From: Streptomyces sp. I6
Lineage (GTDB): Bacteria; Actinomycetota; Actinomycetes; Streptomycetales; Streptomycetaceae
Length of the DNA: 64,000 nucleotides
Direction of reading: 5' to 3'
Assembly (NCBI GenBank): GCA_003725745.1
Contig: RHDP01000002.1
Span: forward strand, 55,032 to 119,031
Position 1 is the stretch's first letter, and each line of letters opens with the position of its first letter. Below are positions 40,166-48,074 of this stretch, piece after piece. The notes beneath the pieces are model-generated. The model saw nothing but the letters and a program-made list of their open reading frames with translations. It was not told where the DNA came from and ran no database searches. The position numbers and the translations under genes are program-made.

Positions 40166-41191
40166 TCAAACAACTGCGGTGGTCAGTCGTGTGCGCACAC
40201 CCCGCCTCCATACCTCGTAGGCGGGTCCTACGCCCTTCACGGGAGCGGTGGCGGCGCAGTCGTCGGCGAGTCGCGCGACGGCGTCGGCCGAGAGTCCCGT
40301 GAACGCGTGGACGGCGGCACTGCTGTGCTCGGGGACGAATCCGGCGTGGTGGCGTGCCTTGGCTGCGAAGACCGCGCCCTGGGCGAGGTGGCCGGCGAGT
40401 TCCGCCGCCTCCCCGCGCAGGGCGGACAGGTCCGCGGCCGAGCTGCCGCCGGCGAAGGTGGCGGCCAGTCCGACACCGCTCCAGAGGTCCGCCTGCCGGT
40501 CGACGGCGAACGCCCGTACGGCCGCGGAGACGTTGCCGACGTTACCTCCGTGTATGAACCAGAGCGCGCGGCCGACGCCCTGGTCGAAGGCTCGCTGCCA
40601 GTACGAGGGGTCCCCGTCCCAGTCGTACGGCGTGTCCAGGCGCTGTCCGGCGACCCAGGTGCCGGTGTCGAAGTAGGCGCGGTCGAAGCCGTAGCCGTCG
40701 ACGCACAGCCAGCTCATCGCCGGGTACAGGTCGGGCTCGGTCAGATCGGGTGCGAGCTTGCCCCACAGCGGTCTGGGCAGTTTGGCCATGGCGAAGCCGA
40801 TGCCGATGTAGTTGAGGAAGATGTGCGGTCTGCCGCCGCCCCGCAGCAGGTCACGGGTGCGGTGCCGGTTCGGGCCCATGGCGTCGCGGACGGCGCAGGC
40901 CATGGTGGCGCCCTCGTAGGCGAATCCCCTGTTCAGCGGGTCGACGAGCGCGAGCCGGCGCTCGGTGGTGGCCAGGTCCTTGTCCTCGATGCCCCACTCG
41001 AAGCCGGCGACGACGGCCTGCGGCACGGCCTCCAGCTGCCGTGTGCGCTCGTTCGGCTCGACGGGGAAACCGCGCCCGGCGAAGCTCACGTCGTCCAGGG
41101 ACGGGGCCAGGATCAGCCTGCGCAGCGCTCCCAGTGCGGGCACGGGCGCCTCCTCTTGTGCGCCGCTGCTGTCGGCGGCGGGAGGGGCCAT
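40166..41191 (-). CDS. Second DUF1702/UnbL-like protein, first gene of the core operon
   Basis: The 341-aa protein is clearly homologous to the neighbouring UnbL: it shares LGALRRLILAPSLDDVSFAG, NRGFAYEGATMACAVRDAMG, YIGIGFAMAKLPRPLW and WLCVDGYGFDRAYFDTGTW. The pair is diverged throughout, so the duplication is old. Some clusters carry such a second DUF1702 gene outside the core cassette; the division of work between copies is not known. Ninety bases separate it from the first copy. ATG 41191 lies in a G/C-rich leader. Confidence 0.88.
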   Translation of the reverse strand: MAPPAADSSGAQEEAPVPALGALRRLILAPSLDDVSFAGRGFPVEPNERTRQLEAVPQAVVAGFEWGIEDKDLATTERRLALVDPLNRGFAYEGATMACAVRDAMGPNRHRTRDLLRGGGRPHIFLNYIGIGFAMAKLPRPLWGKLAPDLTEPDLYPAMSWLCVDGYGFDRAYFDTGTWVAGQRLDTPYDWDGDPSYWQRAFDQGVGRALWFIHGGNVGNVSAAVRAFAVDRQADLWSGVGLAATFAGGSSAADLSALRGEAAELAGHLAQGAVFAAKARHHAGFVPEHSSAAVHAFTGLSADAVARLADDCAATAPVKGVGPAYEVWRRGVRTRLTTAVV

Positions 41192-41246
41192 CGTGGGCGC
41201 ACCGTGCGGCGGGGGGCATCTTCACGTGTGCGCTTCGGTGATGTGT

Positions 41247-41690
41247 TCAGCGGTTGCGGCGCACGTCCACTTCCTCGTCGTGCACGGCGCGCCCGCACTG
41301 GGAGCAGCGAAGTTCGACGTGGACGGGGCCGTCGCAGCCGATGTGGTCGGCGCGGCGCGGCGGCCCCAGCTCCTGCGGCAGATTGCGGTCTCCCCACTGC
41401 ATCAGGGCGATCACGGCCCGGGTCAGATCGCGGCCCGCGGGGGTGAGCCGGTACTCGTGCCGCACGGGCTTGTCCTGGTACGGCACCCGTTCCATGACGC
41501 CGTGCTCGACCAGCCGGGCCAGCCGGCTGGCGAGCACGTTGCGGGCGATGTCCAGGTGGGAGAGGAACCCGTCGAAGCGGGTGGTGCCGAGCAGCGCCGA
41601 CCGGATGATCAGAAGGGTCCAGCGCTCGCCGATGACCTCCAGGGACCGGGCGAGGTTGCAGTCCTGTCCCGCGTACGTGTGTCTCAGCAT
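41247..41690 (-). CDS. HxlR-family transcriptional regulator
   Basis: The 147-aa winged-helix protein has the HxlR signature CNLARSLEVIGERWTLLIIR and a wing RVPYQDKPVRHEYRLTPAGR. The N-terminal cysteine typical of redox- or electrophile-sensing HxlR proteins is present (DCNLARS). A C-terminal tail contains CDGPVHVELRCSQCGRAV with CxxC, possibly a zinc site. It lies just upstream of the enediyne core operon on the same strand, and the inverted repeat at 41712-41730 precedes its ATG. Response to a reactive product or thiol state is an attractive inference. Confidence 0.85.
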   Translation of the reverse strand: MLRHTYAGQDCNLARSLEVIGERWTLLIIRSALLGTTRFDGFLSHLDIARNVLASRLARLVEHGVMERVPYQDKPVRHEYRLTPAGRDLTRAVIALMQWGDRNLPQELGPPRRADHIGCDGPVHVELRCSQCGRAVHDEEVDVRRNR

Positions 41691-41711
41691 GAGCTCACTC
41701 TAGGGCTCGGC

Positions 41712-41730
41712 GAGTTGCGTGAAGGAACTC
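41712..41730. promoter_or_regulatory. Candidate HxlR operator
   Basis: GAGTT (41712-41716) and AACTC (41726-41730) form an inverted repeat with a 9-base spacer, 22 bases upstream of the HxlR ATG. The minus-strand core CACGCAACTC is nearly repeated twice at 23209-23248 in front of the DinB/TyrA operon. Confidence 0.4.
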
Positions 41731-41766
41731 GATGTGGCGAAGTCGTCGCGGGCTCGGCCGGACCGC

Positions 41767-42972
41767 TCATGCGGCGACGAGCTTCCTCTCACCTCCCCCG
41801 GTGGGACGCCGTTCCATGCGGCTGTAGGCGTACGCCGCGGAGACCAGTGACATGTGGTGGTGCCAGCCCGGGTAGGAGCGGCCCTCGAAGTCGAGCAGAC
41901 CGAACTCGTCCGACATCTCCCGCACCGAGTGCCCCGCCTGCCCGAGCGTCCGCGTCAGAGCGAGCAGCGTGTCCGTCCGGGCGTGTGTGAGGCTGGTCAG
42001 CCACAGCTGGAGGGGCCGTCGTCCGCTGTCGGGCCGGGTGGCGAGCAGCCGGTAGGTGCGGTGGATCCGGTCGCCGTTCCCACCGCGCCGCGGCAGCCTG
42101 ACGAAGCACGACATGACGGTGGTGTGGCGGCCCCGTCCGTCCCGGGGTGCCACGCTCTCCATCCGGGTCAGGGTGCCCGCGTCGAACTCGAAGAGGCTTC
42201 GGGCGGCGAGCACCAGGCCCCGCCCGTCGCCTCCGTGGGGAGGCTGGAGTCGCAGATGGCGGCCGACGGCGACCTGGAGGGTGTCCGGGACGGCGACGGC
42301 GAAGTCGCGCCCTCGCAGGGCGAGTCCCCGGACCAGGGCCTCTGCGCTGGTTCCGCCGACCGCCTCCAGGTCGGCGACGACGGGCAGGGGCGCGGTCCGG
42401 CTGGCGGCGGTGAGCGCGTCCACCAGGTCGAGGGCGTGCTGCTCGACGGAGCGGGGGCCGATCTCATCGGGTATGCGGGTTCGCACACGGCGCTCGGGGT
42501 CCTTGGTCCACGAACCGGGAAGCAGAAGGCGCCAGTCGACGGGCACGGCCTGGTCGTAGGAGGAGAGGAAGACTCCGACGCCCAGCTGGCAGGTGACCGA
42601 GCGGCCCGTGGAGGGCAGGAACCGGCGGTGCACACCGCAGGAGTGCTCGCCGCGCTTGCGCAGCACCGCCTGTCCGAGCACCCAGGCGCGCGGGGTCATC
42701 TGCTGCTCGGCCCACCTGGTGAGCTCCGCCCGTACGGGCATCCAGTCCCAGGGGCTGGCGTTGACGAACTGGTGGAGGGACTGCGAGGTGGCGGGTGAGG
42801 AAGAGATCGCTGCCGCGAGGCGGCGCACCGACTTCTTGCCCGAGGTCGTCAGCAGGCTCTGCACGTAGGCCTGAGCCCAGCGCCGCTGGTCGGCCCGTGG
42901 CAGGCACTCGAAGATCCTCTCGGCGAACACCGGCAGCGATGTGCGAGTGGCCGTCAGAGCATACGCACCCAT
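41767..42972 (-). mobile_element. IS701-family-like transposase gene
   Basis: The 401-aa product matches IS701-type DDE transposases of actinomycetes: FAERIFECLPRADQRRWAQA, SPATSQSLHQFVNASPWDW, LGVGVFLSSYDQAVPVDWRL, and LPVVADLEAVGGTS. The C-terminal catalytic segment reads SDEFGLLDFEGRSYPGWHHH. It is full length. I see no terminal inverted repeats or target duplication around it, so it may be immobile or domesticated. Similar single genes often sit next to butyrolactone regulator genes in Streptomyces, as here. ATG 42972; an AT-rich segment upstream (43018-43056) resembles the afsA promoter region. Confidence 0.75.
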
Positions 42973-43017
42973 GGCTAGTTTCCTCCCCTGCTGTCGGCCT
43001 GCGGCTGCCGACCAGGC

Positions 43018-43056
43018 TAAAATAATAGCGAACGACCTCTTTTTTTTGCGACTCAG
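43018..43056. promoter_or_regulatory. AT-rich promoter/operator segment upstream of the transposase gene
   Basis: An AAAATAATAG block followed after a few bases by an eight-T tract stands out in this G/C-rich window. Read on the minus strand it runs A8-GAG-...-CG-...-TATTATTTTAG, similar in layout to the segment in front of afsA/TetR at 46339-46370. It may be a shared binding site of the butyrolactone receptors, but the inverted-repeat match is weak. Confidence 0.3.
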
Positions 43057-43068
43057 GAGAGTTGCCGA

Positions 43069-43185
43069 ATGCACTTCGCCAAGTCCGACCCCGCCACCCG
43101 CGGCGGCGACCGCCGTCCCGCCGCCCCGAAAACACCCGGCAGACCCTCCAAGGGCATCCCGCCAAGGGCGCCGGCCACCCCCTGA
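43069..43185 (+). CDS. Possible 38-residue peptide upstream of TetR gene
   Basis: ATG 43069 follows AGGAGA with suitable spacing and opens 38 codons to TGA at 43183-43185. The peptide is basic and Pro-rich, with no family match that I recognise. It could be a leader peptide, a small protein, or chance. About 180 bases separate it from the TetR start. Confidence 0.2.
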   Translation: MHFAKSDPATRGGDRRPAAPKTPGRPSKGIPPRAPATP

Positions 43186-43366
43186 CCTGCCGTTATCCGG
43201 AACGTCTTGGGCAACTCCGCCTTGCCGGCCGGAGGAAGGGAGCGACAGTCTTGGAGCGAAGAGTGAACGTCAGTCCCACTCGGGACGCACCGGCGGTGCA
43301 CCGACGGGCCGAGGTCAGGACCCTCGCATGTCCGGTGGCCGAGAGCCCTCTTCGGGAGACGGTGTG

Positions 43367-44005
43367 GTGAAGCAGGAGAGGGCCGTGCGCACGCGCCAGG
43401 CGCTGGTCGACGCGGCGGCGGCGGAGTTCGACCGCTACGGGTACGACGGGACGTCGCTGTCGCGCATCAGCACGGTCGCCGGCATGTCCATCGGCGCCGT
43501 GACATTCCACTTTCCGTCGAAGGTGGACCTCGCGGACGCGGTGCAGCAGGAAGGGCGGTCGGTGACGCTGGCCGCGCTGGAACTCCTTGCCGCAGAGCCG
43601 GTGCCGCCGCTGCGCATGGTGGTCGATCTGACCCTCGAACTGGCACGGCTGATGGAGCAGGAGCCTGCGGTGCGCTCCGCCATCCGCCTGGGCCGGGAGC
43701 GCCCCGGCACCGAAGCCTGGTCGGACGCCTGGCTGCCGACGGTCCGCGGGCTGCTCGACCGGGCGTACGAGAGCGGCCAGCTGCGGACGGACGCCCTGCC
43801 CGCGGACGTCACGACGCTCGTGGAGCATCTGACGAACGGGGCCGAGGCGTACCTGCGTAGCCGGACCGGCTCGGACCCTGCCTTCGAGAGCGCCGTCGCC
43901 CAGCTCAAGCGGGTCTGGCATCTCGCGCTCGTCGGCGTGTCCGCCGAGGGATCGGACGTGCGGCACCGGGCGGACCCGCCGACCGAGGAGGCGCAGGCGC
44001 ACTGA
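43367..44005 (+). CDS. TetR-family butyrolactone receptor homologue (pseudo-receptor type), first copy
   Basis: The 212-aa protein begins KQERAVRTRQALVDAAAAEF with the HTH SLSRISTVAGMSIGAVTFHF, the arrangement of ScbR/ArpA-type gamma-butyrolactone receptors. The ligand domain is less conserved than in the copy at 45701, which suggests a pseudo-receptor that may bind other ligands such as antibiotics. The GTG at 43367 is preceded by GGGAG; GTG 43364 is an alternative. It converges with the SDR gene and ends in a strong terminator. Confidence 0.8.
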   Translation: MKQERAVRTRQALVDAAAAEFDRYGYDGTSLSRISTVAGMSIGAVTFHFPSKVDLADAVQQEGRSVTLAALELLAAEPVPPLRMVVDLTLELARLMEQEPAVRSAIRLGRERPGTEAWSDAWLPTVRGLLDRAYESGQLRTDALPADVTTLVEHLTNGAEAYLRSRTGSDPAFESAVAQLKRVWHLALVGVSAEGSDVRHRADPPTEEAQAH

Positions 44006-44048
44006 CGGGCCGTCGGGCGGACGATCACTGTCCGCCCGACGGCCCGTC
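44004..44048. terminator. Strong bidirectional intrinsic terminator
   Basis: A perfect 18-bp stem (44004-44021 with 44031-44048) and a 9-base loop start within the TetR stop codon and lie before the convergent SDR stop at 44059. Confidence 0.88.
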
Positions 44049-44058
44049 AGGCGTGCCG

Positions 44059-44846
44059 CTACACCGCGGTACGGCCGCCGTCCACGGCCATCGCGGCCCC
44101 CGTGACGAAGGAGGCACGCGGGCTGCTGAGCCAGAGCGCGGCGTGTGCCACTTCCTCGGGGGCGGCCATGCGCTTCTGGATCTGGCGCGAGACGAACACG
44201 TCCTGCAGATGAGGGTGGGCCTCCAGCGCCCCGTCGATGAGTTCCGTCCGAGTGCTGCCCACGACCAGGGAGTTGACCCGGATGCCGCGATCGCCGTACT
44301 GGGCCGCGGCGGCCTTCGTCATCCCGATCACCGCGTGCTTGGCGGCGACGTAGGGTGCGCCCGCCACCGTCGCCACCACTCCCGCCGTGCTGGCGGTGTT
44401 CACGACAGCACCCGCCCCGGAGGGGAACATCGCGGGAAGCTGATGGCGCAGGCAGTTCCACGTCCCCGCACGTTCACGTCCATCACCTGCTCGAACACGG
44501 CGTCGTCGGTTTCGTGCAGATCGGTGCCCACCGTGCCCCATCCGGCGTTGTTGAAGGCCACGTCCAGCCGTCCGAAGGCATCCAGAGCGGCTCCCACCAC
44601 CCGTCCCACGTCCTCGGCGAAGACGACGTCGCCCGGTGCCACCAGCGCGCGCCCCCCGCTCGCGACGATCTCATGAGCGACCTTCTTCAGCCTGTCCTCA
44701 CGCCTTGCCATGAGGACGACCGCCGCCCCCTCCGCGGCGAACAGCCGGGCCGCCGCTGCCCCGATCCCGCTGGAAGCCCCGGTGATCATGGCGACCTTGC
44801 CGCTCAGCAGACCGCCGGCCTCTCTTTCCGCACCTTTGTTCAACAT
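44059..44846 (-). CDS. Short-chain dehydrogenase/reductase, one frameshift
   Basis: The corrected product is about 262 aa. It has TGASSGIG near the N-terminus (NAD(P) binding), NNAG, the Ser in VVNTASTAGVVATV, and the catalytic Tyr-Lys pair in APYVAAKHAVIGMTKA. The frame breaks in a G-run (plus-strand CCCC, 44464-44467); one base restores MDVNVRGTWNCLRHQLPAMF. It is the third gene of the minus-strand set TetR-HAD-SDR opposite afsA. In butyrolactone pathways an SDR or BprA-type reductase reduces the butenolide or the side-chain ketone, which fits. ATG 44846 has AGGGGG upstream. Confidence 0.82.
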
Positions 44847-44901
44847 CTTGCCCCCTGATGAATGAGAGAAGGAACCGCGCGTGCGGCCAGGCCAGGCCCG
44901 T

Positions 44902-45618
44902 TCAGACCGGCGCGACAGCCGTGTGCTTCCAGACCGTCCCGCCTGCGGCCTCCGCATCGACGGCACGCAGCATCGCCTCGTCGATGTGATGCAGCGAGTC
45001 CGCTAGATGCCGTACACCCACCTCCTGCATCAGTCCGCGCTGGAAGCCGTGCTCGAAGTCGCTCGGGTGTCCGATGAACGGCACGTCGAGCTCCTTGGCC
45101 TTCTCCGCCACACGGGCCACGTCGTCGATGAACACCGCCTGGGCACCGGCGAGACCGAAGGCGCCGGAGGTGATCTCCGTGATGCCCGGACGGAAGTCGT
45201 TGGTGCAGACGTATCCAGGACCGTCGAAGAGGTGGGCCCATTCGCCGAGGAAACGGTCGAAGTGCTCCCTGCCCAGACCTCCGTAGCAGATCGTCCTCAG
45301 CCCCAGACCCCGCAGGCGCCGCACCAGTTCGATCGCGCCGTCAAGGAGACGGACCGGATGCTCACTCATGTGGGCGACCCGTTCGGCGAAGTACGCCTCC
45401 AGGGCCTCCGGTCCGGTCATCGGCACGCGCACCACGCGTGCCAGGTACTCACTCGCCACCTGCTGCGGCTGCGAGAAGACCCGCCGCTCTACCTCAGCGG
45501 TGTAGGCTCCACCGCGACTGACGACGAAGCGGTGGATAACCGGGCTGAAGGTGTCGTTGAGCAGCACGCCGTCGATGTTTATCGCGGCGAGCCGCAACTG
45601 CCGAAGTCCTTGGGGCAA
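44902..45618 (-). CDS. HAD-superfamily protein of butyrolactone loci, altered nucleophile motif
   Basis: The 238-aa protein contains a HAD motif I region LAAINIDGVLLNDTFSPVIH. Where phosphatases have DxDG, this reads NxDG, so the usual nucleophilic aspartate is asparagine. Motif II may be in RTICYGGLG, and the acidic motif IV is present (AQAVFIDDVARV). Loss of the nucleophile would abolish classic phosphatase chemistry. A phosphatase step occurs in the AfsA route, so a degenerate or repurposed HAD protein here is notable. The start is TTG 45618 with a perfect AGGAGG. It lies between the TetR and SDR genes. Confidence 0.72.
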   Translation of the reverse strand: MPQGLRQLRLAAINIDGVLLNDTFSPVIHRFVVSRGGAYTAEVERRVFSQPQQVASEYLARVVRVPMTGPEALEAYFAERVAHMSEHPVRLLDGAIELVRRLRGLGLRTICYGGLGREHFDRFLGEWAHLFDGPGYVCTNDFRPGITEITSGAFGLAGAQAVFIDDVARVAEKAKELDVPFIGHPSDFEHGFQRGLMQEVGVRHLADSLHHIDEAMLRAVDAEAAGGTVWKHTAVAPV

Positions 45619-45700
45619 CGAGGGCCTCCTGAGTCGGTCACGGACGGTGGACTGGACGAGAGGGTGTTCTCCGGAAGGGGCGCCGACGGGGATGCGACGA

Positions 45701-46318
45701 TCAGGCGAAGCGGTGCACGTTCAGGTCGATGGACTCCACGACCCGCTCGGACGTGATGCCCGGCAGGAGGATCCGCCACATCGCCACGGTCCGCTCGGGG
45801 AGATCCTGGCGCCCGGACACGGCGTTCGCGTACATCTGCATCCCGGTGCACGCTCCCACGATGAACTCGGCGAGCTGACCGATGTCGACCGACTCCCTGA
45901 GTTCGCCCTCCTCCTGAGCCCCCGCCAGGGAGAGTTCCAGGATCCTGGCCCATTCCAGGAACGGCGTCGCGTCCCGCACGGTGGCCCCGTCCTGCTCGTT
46001 GGTGAGCCGGACGCCCGCGCGGAGGAGGACGTCACGCTGTATCTGCCAGGCCCACACGAACGTCATGTCCACGATGCGCTGCAGTCCCTCAGCGCCCAGA
46101 CGGGGGACGACGGTGTCGGGCTGCGCGGTCATCACGGCGCGCGCGAGGTCCTCCTTCGACTTGAAGTGGAAGTACATGGCGCCCTGGGAGACACCGGCCC
46201 GCTTCATGATCTTGCTGATGCTGGCGCCTCTGAACCCGTATTCGTCGAAGACCTCGGCAGCGCCCAGGATGATGGCCTCCCGCGTCTTGACTGCTCGATC
46301 CTGCTGCGGTTTGGCCAT
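45701..46318 (-). CDS. Gamma-butyrolactone receptor (ArpA/ScbR type), second TetR copy
   Basis: The 205-aa protein starts MAKPQQDRAVKTREAIILGA with HTH ASISKIMKRAGVSQGAMYFH. The ligand-domain block VDMTFVWAWQIQRDVLLRAG with conserved tryptophans matches true butyrolactone receptors. Its divergence from afsA, with a shared 113-base AT-rich promoter region, is the usual receptor/synthase arrangement in which the receptor represses itself and nearby regulators until the ligand accumulates. It is the first gene of the leftward TetR-HAD-SDR set. Confidence 0.88.
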   Translation of the reverse strand: MAKPQQDRAVKTREAIILGAAEVFDEYGFRGASISKIMKRAGVSQGAMYFHFKSKEDLARAVMTAQPDTVVPRLGAEGLQRIVDMTFVWAWQIQRDVLLRAGVRLTNEQDGATVRDATPFLEWARILELSLAGAQEEGELRESVDIGQLAEFIVGACTGMQMYANAVSGRQDLPERTVAMWRILLPGITSERVVESIDLNVHRFA

Positions 46319-46338
46319 CGGTCTTGTGCTCCCTCTCG

Positions 46339-46370
46339 ACAAAAAAAAAGAACAACCGATATTTTAAACC
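46339..46370. promoter_or_regulatory. Candidate ARE (butyrolactone receptor operator) between receptor and afsA genes
   Basis: An A9 tract followed by GAACAACCGATATTTTAAAC lies in the divergent region. The left half AACAACCGAT fits half of the actinomycete autoregulatory element consensus (roughly AwACswACCGG then its inverse); the right half is only partly symmetric. The location, 21-52 bases upstream of the receptor ATG and about 60 bases before afsA, fits an operator for both. Confidence 0.4.
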
Positions 46371-46431
46371 CAACCCGCGGTCACCGGTAGTGGCCATCGG
46401 GAAACACCTACGCACGCCCTAGGGGAGAGGC

Positions 46432-47385
46432 ATGCTGACAACCACAGAGCCGCACACCGCGGCAAGACCGGCACTCACCACGACCGTCGCCAGGGAGTAC
46501 GTGCACCGGGCGGCTCTGTCGGAGGTCTTCCTGACCGACTGGAACAGGGCCGGGCACGACGCCTTCACCGTCAAAGCGCAGCTGCCCCGCTGCCACACCT
46601 TCTACGTTCCCGAGTACGGGATGTACGACCCGCTGCTGCTGTGCGAGACGATACGGCAGTCCAGCACCCTGCTGACGCATGTCGCTTACCAGGTTCCGTT
46701 CGGTCACCAACTGTCCTGGTCGCGTCTGCAGTTCGCCGTCAACCCGCAGGCCATGCGCATCGAAGACACCCCTGCGGACGTCGAACTGCACGTGACCTGT
46801 TCGGACATCCGCTACCACCGCTCGCTGCCGGTGACGATGTCGATGCACCTGGAGGCCGTCCGCAACGGCTCGCTGCTCGCCATGGCCAGCGTCCGCTTCG
46901 GCAGCCACTCACCTGCCGTGTACCAGCGACTGCGCCCGGGACGAGGCGACATCGACGAGATCTTCGCCAATGCCCCGAAACCTCCGGAGCCCGTACCGCG
47001 CAGTGCCGTCGGCCGGCTGCGGAAGCAGGACATCGTGCTCTCACCGGCCGCGGAGCCGCTGCGCTGGCAACTCCGCGTCGACACCAGCCATCCGGTCCTC
47101 TTCGACCACGCCCTCGACCACGTTCCGGGCATGCTGCTCCTGGAGTCCGTACGACAGGCGGGACAGGCCGTCCGGCCTTCGCAGGCCGGCGCCGCGATCC
47201 CCGTGTCCATGGACGTCTCGTTCAACCACTACGTCGAGTTCGACGAGCCGTGCTGGATCGAGGCCGAGGAGACGGACGCCCCCTCGCCCACGGGCGCGCG
47301 CCGGACGATCCGCGTCAACGCTCTCCAGAAGGGTTCTTTCGCGTTCAACGCGAGTGCAGAACTAGCGGAGATCGGCTCCTTCTGA
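46432..47385 (+). CDS. afsA: AfsA-family gamma-butyrolactone synthase
   Basis: The 317-aa protein has two tandem AfsA hotdog repeats. The first includes VHRAALSEVFLTDWNRAGHD and LLCETIRQSSTLLTHVAYQV; the second VDTSHPVLFDHALDHVPGML and LLESVRQAGQAVRPSQ. The paired E-S/T-x-RQ motifs are the family hallmark. AfsA condenses a beta-keto acyl chain with dihydroxyacetone phosphate, the first committed step to A-factor-type signals. With the receptor, SDR and HAD genes it makes a nearly complete signalling locus. ATG 46432 is preceded by GGGGAGAGG. Confidence 0.92.
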   Translation: MLTTTEPHTAARPALTTTVAREYVHRAALSEVFLTDWNRAGHDAFTVKAQLPRCHTFYVPEYGMYDPLLLCETIRQSSTLLTHVAYQVPFGHQLSWSRLQFAVNPQAMRIEDTPADVELHVTCSDIRYHRSLPVTMSMHLEAVRNGSLLAMASVRFGSHSPAVYQRLRPGRGDIDEIFANAPKPPEPVPRSAVGRLRKQDIVLSPAAEPLRWQLRVDTSHPVLFDHALDHVPGMLLLESVRQAGQAVRPSQAGAAIPVSMDVSFNHYVEFDEPCWIEAEETDAPSPTGARRTIRVNALQKGSFAFNASAELAEIGSF

Positions 47386-47551
47386 GCTGGCCGCTCCCCC
47401 GTTCACGACGAGCCGGAACGGATCCGATCCAGGAACGGCCCGGATCCTTAACGAGATTGAGGGAGGATGTGGAGTAAAGGCCCTGGCGACTGGCCCCCGA
47501 GGGGACAGCCGCCGACCGACCACCACTGGAATGCGAGGCCAAGTCTTACAG

Positions 47552-47608
47552 CGCCCGTCGAGCTGCAACTCGACGGGCGAAGGCCCGTTCTGGGTACCAC
47601 CCCAGAAC
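47552..47608. terminator. Consecutive hairpins downstream of afsA
   Basis: CGCCCGTCGAG (47552-47562) pairs with CTCGACGGGCG (47569-47579). GTTCTGGG (47587-47594) pairs with CCCAGAAC (47601-47608). A smaller GGTTC/GAACC hairpin follows at about 47620-47635. The first is a credible terminator. Confidence 0.55.
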
Positions 47609-47672
47609 CGTGTTACTACCGGTTCTTCCGGAACCAAGAAGCCGCATGAAACGGCCTCTGACGCCCCCGAGC

Positions 47673-47716
47673 GGATCACGTTCATCAATCGAAAGGATCA
47701 CGTTCGTCAACCGAAA
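47673..47716. repeat. 22-bp tandem repeat, two copies
   Basis: Copies at 47673-47694 and 47695-47716 each begin GGATCACGTTC and end CGAAA; they differ at two positions. Confidence 0.85.
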
Positions 47717-47729
47717 GGAGGACCTATCA

Positions 47730-47925
47730 CCCCAGAGAGAGACCCCATGCAAAGAGCAACCGCATCCCACCTCAGAGAGACATCATGTTGCCCGTGAGTG
47801 GAACCCCATGTTGCCCGTTGCCCGTGAGGAGAGCGCGTGTTGCCCGTGAGTAAAAACGCACGTTGTCCCAGAGAGACATGCCGCCCGTAAGCGAGACCCC
47901 ATGCCGCCCCAGAGGAGACCCCATC
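47730..47925. repeat. Array of GAGA-(N)-ATG modules with TTGCCCGTGAG repeats
   Basis: Variants of CCAGAGAGACCCCATG occur near 47732, 47771, 47868, 47892 and 47909. TTGCCCGTGAG or TTGCCCGT variants occur near 47788, 47811, 47817 and 47839. Each module looks like a ribosome site plus start codon, but the frames that follow are short and differ. Confidence 0.6.
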
Positions 47926-48074
47926 ATGATGAACCAATCCTCCGCGATTCTCCAGCCCCCGTACATGTCGATGGGGCGGATCGCCGTATTGATGCCGATT
48001 TCTTACCGACCAATTCCAGCCGTCCTCAGTCCGGAACGAGCCCCTCCGCCACGGCTTCCACCCACCGTGGACAG

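Larger units (their letters stand above)
47386..48074. other. Gene-free, repeat-rich junction between regulatory island and plasmid backbone
   Basis: These 689 bases hold no convincing gene. In order they contain three hairpins (47552-47636), a 22-bp tandem repeat (47673-47716), and then five or six short modules in which a purine-rich GAGA stretch is followed a few bases later by ATG (47730-47925). The hairpins fit the 3' end of afsA. The rest reads like a decayed or regulatory repeat array in front of the plasmid-type HTH gene. Confidence 0.6.

Noticed and set aside
43193-44461. Minus-strand frame of 422 codons opposite the TetR gene
   Set aside because: It is a shadow frame; it crosses the terminator and the SDR gene in the wrong frame.
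47552-47640. Telomere palindromes
   Set aside because: There are only three ordinary hairpins downstream of afsA with genes on both sides; no dense terminal palindrome series.
47386-48074. CRISPR array
   Set aside because: Repeats are irregular, short and unequally spaced, with no conserved spacer length and no cas genes.
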